DNA from: CAYPXN01 sp964414715
GTDB lineage: Bacteria > UBA10199 > JADFYH01
Direction of reading: 5' to 3'
Assembly (NCBI GenBank): GCA_964414715.1
Contig: CAYPXN010000003.1
Coordinates: forward strand, 1-26,725
DNA length: 26,725 nucleotides
The translations under genes and the position numbers were made by a program. Under the pieces are notes generated by a model. It did no database searches, was not told where the DNA came from, and saw nothing but the letters and a program-made list of their open reading frames with translations. Below are positions 1 through 6,996 of this stretch, one piece after another. Position 1 is the first letter of the stretch. Each line of letters begins with the position of its first letter.

Positions 1-20
1 GCGGAGGCTTTTATTTTTAT

Positions 21-34
21 GCTCCGGCTGTTGG
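21..34 (-). repeat. tRNA-Asn 3'-end fragment, copy A
   Basis: GCTCCGGCTGTTGG matches, with one change, the 3' end (acceptor and T-stem, minus strand) of the intact tRNA-Asn at 1671-1742. Downstream on the minus strand the sequence runs into an A-rich stretch and a GC-rich arm (positions 1-11) that looks like half of a terminator cut by the window edge, the same layout as beside the real tRNA. No body of a tRNA is present. It may be the displaced half of an integration site or a decayed tRNA gene. Confidence 0.5.
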
Positions 35-277
35 ACGAATTTAGAACTGGATGCATTGAGATAACGATGGCCGCTTGAATCTTTTAGTTTCCTAGAATGA
101 ATACAAACTATCTAAAACAGACCTTAAATTTTTTACAAAAATGTAAATAATGTGATTTTTGAAAACGCTTCATGGGTAACAAAATGATTATTTCTTAGCG
201 ACTATTAACTTTTATTTATAGATATAAGGGTGAAAGTTTTGGCCTCAAATTTGCTTACAATTGGCCTAGGAGGCGAA

Positions 278-1423
278 ATGGCTACTCAATCTTTACCGAC
301 TGTACAAACTACAATAACAACTAATGATTTCATTCCTGAACAAAATGAATTGGTATTTGCGCCTGGAGGCAATACTTCTTTAGGCTTTCTGGTTGATTCG
401 AATAATAATGGTGTACCTGATGTTGGAGATAGTTATGTTCCTAGAGGAAATATTCTACCAAATAAGAATGACTTAAAATCCACTCTTTGGACGATGGAAC
501 TTGTTGGTTATGTAAAAAAACAAGATGTGAATAGTTATTTACAGTCTCTTCAGCCTCAAGAAATTAATCGTGATGATTTTTTAACACAAAGTTTGGGAGT
601 GCAGGATATTATTATAGGAGCGCCGGCAGCTATAGTGATGGGGGGGGTGGAATTAGTTTCTGAAATTGATAGTGGCCTGCAAGAATTGGCGAGTGAAATA
701 GCCGATACGGCAAGTGGATACAATCCAGAAGAATATAAAATTGCAGATGCGCAGTCATCTTTTACTTATGATCCTACTATTGGTCCTTTATCAGGAGATA
801 TGTCTCCTGCTCCGGGGAGACATTTAGATAATAAAAAAGACTTTAATGGGCTTATAGACACGTCAAGCTATGAAGTAATGGCAGCTGGATTAGATGAACG
901 TCAAATGTTTGAAATGATGAGATGTCTTCAAAATAGGGTTATACTTGATCAACTGGCGAGTTTACCCCAATTTCAAGATATAAAAAATATCCTTATGGAA
1001 ATTGGTGAGGAAATTGATTTAGCAACCCCTATGGGTAGAACGAAGCCGCAAACTCTAGCTGAACAAAGTGAAATGGAATTATGGATTGCCTCTGAGCCGA
1101 TGAAAAGAGCTTATACAGAATTAGCAACTGAATTAAATAAATTTATTAGAAATATTACTCAGCCGAATTGCGATAGAGAAGCCTTAATAGCTTCTTTAAG
1201 AGAAGCTGTTACAGATTTTAAAATCTCGATTGCAGAGTTTGTTGAAAGTAATAAGAGTCGATTAACGGAATTTAGTTATCGAAATAACCTTAAAGAAATA
1301 ATGGGTCAACTTTTAAATGAAAGCAGGGGAATGCCTGGTGCTGGTAAGGGAATATATGTATTGGTTGGATTGACTGTTTTAGCAGTTGGAGCTGCATATT
1401 ACTTTTATACTAAAAATAAATAA
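278..1423 (+). CDS. Orphan protein with EF-hand-like loop and C-terminal membrane anchor
   Basis: I do not recognise this 381-residue protein. The start at 278 is preferred over a GTG at 230 because AGGAGG lies four bases upstream. There is no N-terminal signal peptide. Residues about 41-52 read DSNNNGVPDVGD, which fits the DxNxNGxxDxxD calcium-binding loop seen in EF-hand and dockerin-type proteins. The middle is polar and mostly helical in character. The last 25 residues hold one hydrophobic segment (YVLVGLTVLAVGAAYYFY) followed by TKNK, so it could be tail-anchored in the inner membrane. The gene is clearly AT-richer than the housekeeping genes nearby and sits between two tRNA 3'-end repeats, which suggests acquisition by transfer. 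A run of eight G (640-647) interrupts the AT-rich coding sequence. Function is unknown. Confidence 0.75.
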   Translation: MATQSLPTVQTTITTNDFIPEQNELVFAPGGNTSLGFLVDSNNNGVPDVGDSYVPRGNILPNKNDLKSTLWTMELVGYVKKQDVNSYLQSLQPQEINRDDFLTQSLGVQDIIIGAPAAIVMGGVELVSEIDSGLQELASEIADTASGYNPEEYKIADAQSSFTYDPTIGPLSGDMSPAPGRHLDNKKDFNGLIDTSSYEVMAAGLDERQMFEMMRCLQNRVILDQLASLPQFQDIKNILMEIGEEIDLATPMGRTKPQTLAEQSEMELWIASEPMKRAYTELATELNKFIRNITQPNCDREALIASLREAVTDFKISIAEFVESNKSRLTEFSYRNNLKEIMGQLLNESRGMPGAGKGIYVLVGLTVLAVGAAYYFYTKNK

Positions 1424-1460
1424 AAGTCTTAGATTTATTGATGAGATATTTACTGTAACC

Positions 1461-1491
1461 ATAAAAAAAGCCCCTGTAAAAACAGGGGCTT
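1461..1491 (-). terminator. Rho-independent terminator, minus strand
   Basis: A perfect 10-bp stem (1468-1477 with 1482-1491, core GCCCCTGT/ACAGGGGC) has an AAAA loop. On the minus strand it is followed by seven T. It lies just downstream, in minus orientation, of tRNA-end copy B (1500-1514), as the other terminator lies just downstream of the intact tRNA. It also closes the plus-strand orphan gene 45 bases before it, but lacks a T tract in that direction. Confidence 0.8.
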
Positions 1492-1499
1492 AGTGGTTT

Positions 1500-1514
1500 G
1501 CTCCGGCTGCTGGG
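1500..1514 (-). repeat. tRNA-Asn 3'-end fragment, copy B
   Basis: GCTCCGGCTGCTGGG is identical to 1670-1684, the 3' end of the intact tRNA-Asn on the minus strand. The identity stops at 1515, so only the acceptor strand and part of the T-stem are present. A terminator follows on the minus strand, as for the real tRNA. Copies A and B bracket the orphan gene at 278-1423. Confidence 0.65.
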
Positions 1515-1515
1515 A

Positions 1516-1573
1516 CCCCGTTACGCTTCGCTTCACGGGACTTCGACATTATAAGTTCATCAAAGATGAACTT
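1516..1573. repeat. Two adjacent hairpins beside tRNA fragment
   Basis: CCCGT (1517-1521) pairs with ACGGG (1535-1539) around a loop containing CGCTTCGCTTC. A perfect 9-bp hairpin AAGTTCATC/GATGAACTT (1553-1561, 1565-1573) follows. The flanks CTTCGAC and GTCGTCGAA continue the inverted symmetry less exactly. This resembles a REP-type palindromic element; no protein is encoded here. Confidence 0.5.
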
Positions 1574-1626
1574 CTGTTGGAAGGTCGTCGAACCAGTCCG
1601 CTTGTCGCTGATTCAAACCCAGTTGA

Positions 1627-1664
1627 AATAAAAAAACCAAAGCCTCTAAAGAAGCTTTGGTTTT
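1627..1664 (-). terminator. Terminator of tRNA-Asn
   Basis: AACCAAAGC (1635-1643) pairs with GCTTTGGTT (1654-1662) around a 10-base loop, followed on the minus strand by a run of T. It lies a few bases beyond the 3' end of the tRNA, so it very likely ends the tRNA transcript. Confidence 0.8.
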
Positions 1665-1670
1665 ATTTTG

Positions 1671-1742
<72 letters not shown>

Positions 1743-1802
1743 GTATGAAATCAAAATTTTAAAAGATCATTACAAAAACTAAATTATATATCTACCATGG
1801 TT

Positions 1803-1880
1803 TCCGCCTTTGGCTCCAACCACTTCCTCGCCCACCTGCCTTCGGCAGGTACCCGGGCTCGGTCGCTGAGCTAAGCCGGA
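1803..1880 (-). pseudogene. Degenerate tRNA-like sequence
   Basis: On the minus strand the first 18 bases match the intact tRNA-Asn (TCCGGCTTAGCTCAG) and a D-arm GCTC/GAGC is intact. The 3' part keeps a recognisable T-loop region (GTGGTTGGAGCC) and an acceptor-like GGCGGA. The anticodon arm is replaced by a strong palindrome, ACCTGCC/GGCAGGT (1834-1840, 1844-1850), with a three-base loop. It cannot decode Asn in this form. It is either a decayed tRNA gene invaded by a hairpin or a tRNA-derived repeat. Confidence 0.5.
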
Positions 1881-1892
1881 GTGTTGACACTG

Positions 1893-1995
1893 AAAAAGCT
1901 TATCTGCTGCGTTGCGGTTTCGTCGTCAACGCTCACATACCATCATAGGTATGCTGCGCTTGACTCCTCACAGCTGCCTTGCAACTAAGGCTTTT
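1893..1995. repeat. Long imperfect palindrome (~103 bp)
   Basis: The outer arms AAAAAGC-TTA and TAAGGCTTTTT are inverted. GTTGC/GCAAC lies inside them, then GTCAA/TTGAC, and CATACC/GGTATG (1936-1941, 1948-1953) at the tip. The whole forms one long nested hairpin. From memory it resembles palindromic dispersed elements in many environmental proteobacterial genomes; I could not check that. Confidence 0.65.
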
Positions 1996-2033
1996 TGAGT
2001 GCCAACAAAAATTTTCATTCAAAGAACGAATAA

Positions 2034-2057
2034 AAAACGGCTTTCGCAAGCCGTTTT
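2034..2057 (-). terminator. Terminator of porin-like gene
   Basis: AAAACGGCTT and AAGCCGTTTT form a perfect stem with loop TCGC. T runs occur on both strands, so it can act in both directions. It lies about 45 bases after the stop of the barrel gene. Confidence 0.85.
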
Positions 2058-2102
2058 TTGGGTGTTTCTATAGAAATCTTACAGCCCTGACAATCCTTAG
2101 GA

Positions 2103-3881
2103 TTAGAATTCAAAAAACAGGGTTGAGCGCACAGCATAAGCGTTCGATGCCGGATCAAAAATAATCGGATTCATAACGTTCGGGGTAAAGCTGGCATTGG
2201 CCAAGTCGCTGTTCTTGATATCGAAAGCAGCGCCCGGAATCAAGATACCGCCGGTGAGATTCCAGAATACGTGGTCAAAGAATTTTGCTTCCACAATCAA
2301 ATCGGTTTCAATTCCGTACCAGCTGCTTGCATTATACACGCGAGGTAAGCCTGGAACACCGGTCAACTGAGAGAAGTTATAGTTATAAACATAAGAAGGA
2401 GCCCATGCGGTTACAACGTGAGCCCCCACTTTCAACCATTGAGCCTGGGGAATAATATGGGAGAGATCAAATTTATGTTTGTAAGTAGCTCCCACGTAGG
2501 CGGCATTGTTTACGAAGTTCGAAGTAATGGGTCGATTTCCCATTACAGTATTTCCATTGATTTGAACTGCAGGAGAAGTGCCTAAAGGAGATTGGAACAT
2601 CAACAAACCGATATGATAATCGGGTTGGAAACCGAATTGGGTGATGGTGCTAGAGACAGGGTTGGAATCCCCTTGAGCAAATCCTGAAATCATTTTCCAT
2701 TCTTCAGCTCCATGAATTCCTTCCACTTCCAAGGCGCCCATGTTGACGCTCAGGTCATATTGTCCGTTCAAGCAAACAGGACCATTCAAGAGAGAATTTC
2801 CGGGAACAGTGATTGCAGGAATACAAAGTGCGGGAGCAATTTTTCCACCTAAATAAACGTATTCCAATTTTGCGGTAATCGGACCTTTTTTGTATTTTGA
2901 ATAAAGATCGATGTAATAGCTTAAGGTGGTTCCATCATAAGGACCATAAGGCTGACCATTTGCGGGATTGGTTGTACTACCAGAAGAATCCACAGCAGGA
3001 CTTCCCACAATTCCATCAGTGCCTGGTCGGAAACGTAAACCTGCGTAGGTTCCCACTTCAAAGTTGGGACGTTGATACATTAAAGCTTCTGTAAACTGCC
3101 AAGTATCGTGAGCAGAACTGGTTCCTGTGCTTCCTTGCACGCAGTTGGCGCCGTTGTTACTTGGAGTAGAGCCAGCGGGTGCGCAGGCAGTAGGATTGCT
3201 TCCCAAGAGAGTAACTTGGGGAGGACCCTGATTTTGGTAAACGAAGTCGATCAAAGAAGCAAAAGCCAAGCTGGACTTGTCATCGATATCCACTTTTCCA
3301 ATATACAAGAATCGGTCAAAGGTATTTCCGAACAAACTATCCCAGTCGTTACCGTCATTTTGGAAGATTCCCAAGCCCCAGTTGGAAGCTTGTCGACCCA
3401 AACGAAATTTTCCGATGGGAGTGAGCAAGTCGACATAGAAACGGCGGAAGTTGATGTTACCACCATATTGGTGACCGGAGGTGATATCTCCTGCAGCACC
3501 GCCTGTTACGCCAAAAGCACCGTTACCACCGGGCAAATTGATTTGTCCGGTCAAAGGACTGTAAACTGAAAGATATTGGGTTTGATTGCTGCCGAAGCTG
3601 ACGTCATCCAGGAAGTCAATTTGCGCATGGAAAGAAATGTTGTCGTTCACTTTCAAATTGGGTTCCAAGCGAAAGCGTTGGATGCCGTAAAAAATATTTC
3701 CGATTTTATTGTTGTTGCCCTGATTTCCTTGTTGAATATTGTTATTACTTTGGAGATCAAGATTGTAGTCATCTTCCAATCGTAATCGGTAGTAACCGTG
3801 TGCCGAGAAATCAAGTGCCTGAGAAGCACTGGAAAATAGAGAAATTGCCGCAATGGCAACGACTGCGAGATGTTTTTTCAT
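2103..3881 (-). CDS. Outer-membrane beta-barrel (porin-like) protein
   Basis: The 592-residue product starts with a clear signal peptide (hydrophobic core to about residue 20, SSASQA before LDFSAHGYYR). It ends in FFEF, the aromatic C-terminus expected for BAM-dependent outer-membrane barrels. Between them lie many short alternating strands rich in Tyr, Phe and Gly, with Asn/Gly/Pro-rich loops and two short Cys-containing loops. The stretch NWGLGIFQNDGNDWDS near residues 165-181 recalls a conserved motif in delta-proteobacterial barrel families, from memory only. The likely role is passive uptake or export across the outer membrane; the substrate cannot be read from sequence. GAGGGGAG precedes the ATG. 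A promoter lies upstream and a terminator downstream, so it is transcribed alone, probably at a high level. Confidence 0.8.
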   Translation of the reverse strand: MKKHLAVVAIAAISLFSSASQALDFSAHGYYRLRLEDDYNLDLQSNNNIQQGNQGNNNKIGNIFYGIQRFRLEPNLKVNDNISFHAQIDFLDDVSFGSNQTQYLSVYSPLTGQINLPGGNGAFGVTGGAAGDITSGHQYGGNINFRRFYVDLLTPIGKFRLGRQASNWGLGIFQNDGNDWDSLFGNTFDRFLYIGKVDIDDKSSLAFASLIDFVYQNQGPPQVTLLGSNPTACAPAGSTPSNNGANCVQGSTGTSSAHDTWQFTEALMYQRPNFEVGTYAGLRFRPGTDGIVGSPAVDSSGSTTNPANGQPYGPYDGTTLSYYIDLYSKYKKGPITAKLEYVYLGGKIAPALCIPAITVPGNSLLNGPVCLNGQYDLSVNMGALEVEGIHGAEEWKMISGFAQGDSNPVSSTITQFGFQPDYHIGLLMFQSPLGTSPAVQINGNTVMGNRPITSNFVNNAAYVGATYKHKFDLSHIIPQAQWLKVGAHVVTAWAPSYVYNYNFSQLTGVPGLPRVYNASSWYGIETDLIVEAKFFDHVFWNLTGGILIPGAAFDIKNSDLANASFTPNVMNPIIFDPASNAYAVRSTLFFEF

Positions 3882-3946
3882 GAGATTACTCCCCTCAAAG
3901 TTAAGTCGAGGTTTTATTTTTAAAGCCGAAAAAATAAGATTGAGCT

Positions 3947-3975
3947 CTTCTAAAAAGAAACCGAATAAGTGTCAA
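3947..3975 (-). promoter_or_regulatory. Sigma70-type promoter of porin-like gene
   Basis: A perfect TTGACA (3970-3975, minus strand) is separated by 17 bases from TAGAAG (3947-3952), which matches the -10 consensus at four of six positions. It sits about 65 bases before the start codon at 3881. A rho-independent terminator for groEL lies further upstream, so this is the first promoter available to the gene. Confidence 0.6.
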
Positions 3976-4045
3976 CTAATTTGAAGTTAAAACAGGGACT
4001 TATTATGACTTGAGGTGTCATGGTTTTTATATAGATGAAAAATAA

Positions 4046-4077
4046 AAAACCCCATCCGCTAAAGCAGATGGGGTTTT
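4046..4077 (-). terminator. Terminator of groEL
   Basis: AAAACCCCATC (4046-4056) pairs with GATGGGGTTTT (4067-4077) around a short loop. T runs occur on both strands. It lies 26 bases after the groEL stop and closes the minus-strand operon. Confidence 0.88.
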
Positions 4078-4103
4078 TGTTCTTCGAAACAGATTTGCAA
4101 GGC

Positions 4104-5750
4104 TTACATCATGCCGCCCATGCCACCCATTCCGCCCATTCCTCCATGTCCGCCCATGGCAGGCATGTCTTTCTTTTCTTCGGGCTTTTCGGCCACGAGG
4201 GCTTCAGTGGTGATCATGAGAGAAGCAACCGATGCTGCATTTTGCAAGGCATTACGTGTAACTTTGGTAGGATCAATAATACCGGCATCGATCATGTCTT
4301 CGAACTTGTCTTTTGCGGCATTATATCCAAAAGCACCCTTGTTCTTTTTGATTTCTTGAACGATGAGAGCACCTTCTACTCCTGCGTTTTCAGCAATTTG
4401 ACGGCAGGGTTCTTCCAAGGCACGTTTTACAATATTTACACCCACTTCTTCTTCTGCGGGAGCTTTTACTTTTTCTACGGCATTAATGCAGCGAATCAGA
4501 GCGACACCGCCTCCGGGGACGATACCTTCTTCCACTGCTGCGCGGGTTGCGTGAAGAGCATCTTCTACGCGGGCCTTCTTTTCTTTCATTTCAGTTTCGG
4601 TGAAGGCGCCCACATTTACCACGGCGACTCCGCCAACGAGTTTTGCGAGACGTTCTTGGAGTTTTTCTTTGTCGTAATCACTGGTGGTGGCTTCAATTTG
4701 AGCACGAATTTGAGCAACACGTGCTTCGATTTCGGTTTTGGTACCGGCACCATCCACAATCGTGGTGTTATCTTTATCGATGACGACGCGTTTTGCACGG
4801 CCGAGATCTTTAATCGTAATGTTTTCAAGTTTGATTCCCAATTCTTCAGCGATACATTTACCACCGGTAAGAATGGCAATATCTTCCAACATGGCTTTGC
4901 GACGGTCACCAAAACCGGGAGCTTTAACTGCAGCGGCATGTAAAGTTCCACGGAGTTTGTTCACGACGAGAGTGGCTAAAGCTTCACCGTCCACGTCTTC
5001 GGCAAGAATCAACAGAGGCTTACCCAATTTTGCGATGTTTTCCAAAACCGGGAGCAATTCTTTCATGGAGCTGATTTTCTTTTCATTGATCAAGATATAG
5101 GGATTTTCGAGTACGCATTCCATTCTTTCAGGATCGGTAACGAAATAAGGAGAGAGGTAACCGCGATCAAATTGCATACCTTCCACAACATCCAGGCTGG
5201 TTTCCATTCCTTTTGCTTCTTCAACAGTGATTACACCTTCTTTACCCACTTTATCCATGGCCTTGGAGAGAATTTCTCCAATGGTGTCATCGCCGTTGGC
5301 AGAAATGGTTCCAACTTGGGCAATTTCTTTCGGATTTTTAATGGATTTAGAAAGGGATTTTAATTCTTCGATGGCAGCAGCAACGGCTTTTTCAATTCCG
5401 CGCTTTAAAGCCATGGGGTTATGACCGGCAGCCACTGTTTTGGAACCTTCACGAAAAATAGACTGAGCAAGAACGGTTGCGGTGGTGGTTCCGTCTCCGG
5501 CGGTGTCACTGGTTTTGGAAGCAACTTCCTTCACCATTTGAGCGCCCATGTTTTCAAATTTATCTTCCAGTTCAATTTCTTTTGCAACGGATACACCGTC
5601 TTTGGTGACCGTGGGGGAACCGAAACTTTTATCCAAAACCACATTGCGACCACGGGGTCCGAGGGTTACTTTTACAGCATTGGCGAGAACATCCACGCCT
5701 TTCAGAACTTTTGCGCGGGCTTCTTCTCCGAAAACAATCATCTTAGCCAT
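4104..5750 (-). CDS. groEL: Chaperonin GroEL (60 kDa)
   Basis: This is a full-length 548-residue group I chaperonin. It forms the double-ring ATP-driven folding chamber in the cytoplasm with GroES as lid. Visible signatures are TLGPRGRNVVLDKSFG (29-44), KDGVSVAKE (metal/ATP Asp about 51), AGDGTTTATVL (catalytic Asp about 86), VEEGIVPGGGVAL near 405 and the Gly-Gly-Met tail at the C-terminus. No key residue is missing. AAGGAGA lies seven bases upstream of the start. It is the last gene of a minus-strand run, 94 bases after groES. That spacer is unusual because it is filled by palindromic repeats (5773-5838). I see no CIRCE operator before the pair, so HrcA control is not supported here. Confidence 0.98.
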   Translation of the reverse strand: MAKMIVFGEEARAKVLKGVDVLANAVKVTLGPRGRNVVLDKSFGSPTVTKDGVSVAKEIELEDKFENMGAQMVKEVASKTSDTAGDGTTTATVLAQSIFREGSKTVAAGHNPMALKRGIEKAVAAAIEELKSLSKSIKNPKEIAQVGTISANGDDTIGEILSKAMDKVGKEGVITVEEAKGMETSLDVVEGMQFDRGYLSPYFVTDPERMECVLENPYILINEKKISSMKELLPVLENIAKLGKPLLILAEDVDGEALATLVVNKLRGTLHAAAVKAPGFGDRRKAMLEDIAILTGGKCIAEELGIKLENITIKDLGRAKRVVIDKDNTTIVDGAGTKTEIEARVAQIRAQIEATTSDYDKEKLQERLAKLVGGVAVVNVGAFTETEMKEKKARVEDALHATRAAVEEGIVPGGGVALIRCINAVEKVKAPAEEEVGVNIVKRALEEPCRQIAENAGVEGALIVQEIKKNKGAFGYNAAKDKFEDMIDAGIIDPTKVTRNALQNAASVASLMITTEALVAEKPEEKKDMPAMGGHGGMGGMGGMGGMM

Positions 5751-5772
5751 ACATAATCTCCTTTTACAATTT

Positions 5773-5838
5773 ATCCTTCGACAGGCTCAGGATGTCCCAG
5801 TGCTTTTCACTTGGACATGGTGAGGCCCTCGAACCATG
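5773..5838. repeat. Triple-hairpin dispersed repeat between groES and groEL
   Basis: Three hairpins follow each other without gap. They are ATCCT/AGGAT (5773-5793, containing TTCGACAGGCTC), GTCCCAGTG/CACTTGGAC (5794-5815, one mismatch), and CATGGT/ACCATG (5816-5838, containing CCTCGA). From memory, TTCGACAGGCTCAGGAT-type units are a common dispersed repeat in environmental bacterial genomes. On the groESL mRNA the element would form a stable structure just before the groEL ribosome-binding site. Confidence 0.75.
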
Positions 5839-5844
5839 ATTTTT

Positions 5845-6144
5845 TTATTCCACGACGGCCTGAATATCATCTTCTCTCAAGATGAGGTATTCTTCGCCAT
5901 CGATTTTGATTTCATTACCGGCATATTTGGAGAAAAGAATTTTATCTCCTGCCTTGATTTCAAGGGGGGTAATTTTTCCATCTTCAGTGATACGACCACT
6001 TCCTACAGCAACCACTTCACCTTCTTGGGGTTTTTCTTTGGCAGAGTCGGGGATGATAATTCCACCTTTGGTTTTTGCTTCTTCTTCGATGCGACGAACA
6101 ATTAAACGATCGCGCAAAGGACGTACATTGATCTTCTTGGCCAT
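5845..6144 (-). CDS. groES: Co-chaperonin GroES (10 kDa)
   Basis: The 99-residue protein is the heptameric lid of GroEL. The N-terminal strand INVRPLRDRLIVRRIEEE, the mobile loop EEEAKTKGGIIIPDSAKEKP (about 21-40) carrying the GroEL-binding GGIIIP, and the C-terminal YLILREDDIQAVVE are all typical. Length is normal. AGGAGG lies nine bases upstream of the ATG. It is followed by groEL after 94 bases and preceded on the same strand by two DUF507 genes. Confidence 0.98.
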   Translation of the reverse strand: MAKKINVRPLRDRLIVRRIEEEAKTKGGIIIPDSAKEKPQEGEVVAVGSGRITEDGKITPLEIKAGDKILFSKYAGNEIKIDGEEYLILREDDIQAVVE

Positions 6145-6229
6145 GTGACATTCCTCCTAAAGAATTGATATAAGCCTAATTTTTTTGGACTTTTTTGACC
6201 GCAGGCCTTGCGCCCGCGAGACGTAGGGT

Positions 6230-6257
6230 CATATAAGCCCTAAGTGGGCAAAGTCAA
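6230..6257 (-). promoter_or_regulatory. Candidate groESL promoter
   Basis: TTGACT (6252-6257, minus strand) is followed after 16 bases by TATATG (6230-6235). It lies in the 146-base gap before groES and leaves a leader of about 80 bases containing a GC-rich imperfect hairpin. The gap holds no TTAGCACTC-type CIRCE half-site. A CTTGAC start could also suit a heat-shock sigma factor, but the -10 region does not clearly match. Confidence 0.4.
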
Positions 6258-6290
6258 GGGAAGTACCTAAAAAAGTTGAAAAAATATTCG

Positions 6291-6563
6291 CTAGAAGCGC
6301 CTTTTATTCGCTTCTTCTTCATAATACTTCTTATAAAGAATGTCCCATTCGCGGTGGGCTTCTGTAACTCCCCGTTTTAACGAAGAAATTTTAGCGCGTA
6401 CCGCCTCGTCGATTTCATCTTCAATTTTGAGATAATTTATGAGGGTTGCTTTAATGACTTTCAAAGATTCGTCGTCGTCTTCATAGTCGACAAGGTCATC
6501 ATTATATAAGCCATCCCAGATAAGATGGGCGATATGGGAAATGCGTTCATCGCTTAATTTCAT
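6291..6563 (-). CDS. DUF507 family protein, paralogue 1
   Basis: The 90-residue, highly charged and wholly helical protein matches DUF507 in size and pattern. It starts MKLSDERISHIAHLIWDGL, has a central acidic block (DDDESLKVIKATLINYL), a second helix IEDEIDEAVRAKISSL and a basic C-terminus ending NKRRF. The family is known from deltaproteobacteria and relatives without an assigned biochemical function. It is often found as two adjacent copies, as here. The ribosome-binding site is weak (GAGTAGAAA). A dispersed repeat (6579-6656) fills the gap to paralogue 2, and groES follows 146 bases downstream. The proximity to groESL is suggestive but not evidence for a chaperone role. Confidence 0.82.
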   Translation of the reverse strand: MKLSDERISHIAHLIWDGLYNDDLVDYEDDDESLKVIKATLINYLKIEDEIDEAVRAKISSLKRGVTEAHREWDILYKKYYEEEANKRRF

Positions 6564-6578
6564 AGTTTCTACTCGTGT

Positions 6579-6656
6579 GTCATCCCGAGCGAAGCGTGGG
6601 GATCTCGTGCGTGCACTCTCGGGATTGCTTCTCCGCCTTAGGCGGATCGCAATGAC
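6579..6656. repeat. GTCAT...ATGAC dispersed palindrome, copy 1
   Basis: The ends GTCATCCCGAGCGAAGCG and GGCGGATCGCAATGAC form an imperfect inverted repeat. The inner part holds CCGCC-TTA-GGCGG and the palindrome GTGCAC. It shares both ends and the block from GTGCACTC to AATGAC with copy 2 at 6997-7097. It begins immediately beyond the stop codon of DUF507 paralogue 2. From memory, GTCATTGCGAGCGAAGCG units are widespread dispersed repeats. Confidence 0.85.
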
Positions 6657-6657
6657 T

Positions 6658-6939
6658 CTATATCACCAAATTTTTTTCCTTAATAAGCTGTTTCTTAATC
6701 ATCTGAAACACTTTTTGGGCGTCCAATTGCCCTGAGCGGATTTGAGCCTGGTATTGATCCATGAGTTTTCGTACATCCGCATCCAACTTGTCTTCAGCTT
6801 GAAGATCTTTGGTAATGGTTTCTAAAATTTTATGATAAATTTTGTCTTCGGAAACCTTGAATTTTGTTTTTCCTTTTTCAGGAAGGGCTTTGACGAGAAG
6901 ATGAGCAATTTTTTCGACTTGTTCTTTTTTGAGACGCAT
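6658..6939 (-). CDS. DUF507 family protein, paralogue 2
   Basis: This 93-residue helical protein is the second DUF507 copy. It begins MRLKKEQVEKIAHLLVKAL, aligning with MKLSDERISHIAHLIWDGL of paralogue 1. It continues with KIYHKILETITKDLQAEDKLDADVR, where the pattern ED-L/I-DA/E-VR is shared between the copies. It is more basic than paralogue 1, especially at its C-terminus (KKQLIKEKNLVI). The stop codon TAG abuts the dispersed repeat at 6579-6656, so the repeat probably arrived exactly at the gene end. A second copy of the same repeat precedes the gene. The ribosome-binding site is poor. Function unknown. Confidence 0.82.
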   Translation of the reverse strand: MRLKKEQVEKIAHLLVKALPEKGKTKFKVSEDKIYHKILETITKDLQAEDKLDADVRKLMDQYQAQIRSGQLDAQKVFQMIKKQLIKEKNLVI

Positions 6940-6996
6940 AGGTTATTCACTACAACAACTATGTTGGAAAATGCTAGTTTTGAATTTAACAAGGAT

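Noticed and set aside
230..277. GTG start for the orphan gene at 230
   Set aside because: The ATG at 278 has a perfect AGGAGG at good spacing, while the GTG lacks comparable support.
3108..3569. 153-codon frame on the plus strand
   Set aside because: Antisense to the porin-like gene, whose signal peptide, barrel pattern and C-terminus are convincing.
4035..4943. 302-codon open frame on the plus strand
   Set aside because: It is entirely antisense to groEL and its terminator. The Phe/His-rich composition mirrors the groEL codons and it matches no known domain.
6145..6290. CIRCE operator expected before groESL
   Set aside because: No TTAGCACTC/GAGTGCTAA pair is present in the gap on either strand; only a sigma70-like promoter candidate is visible.
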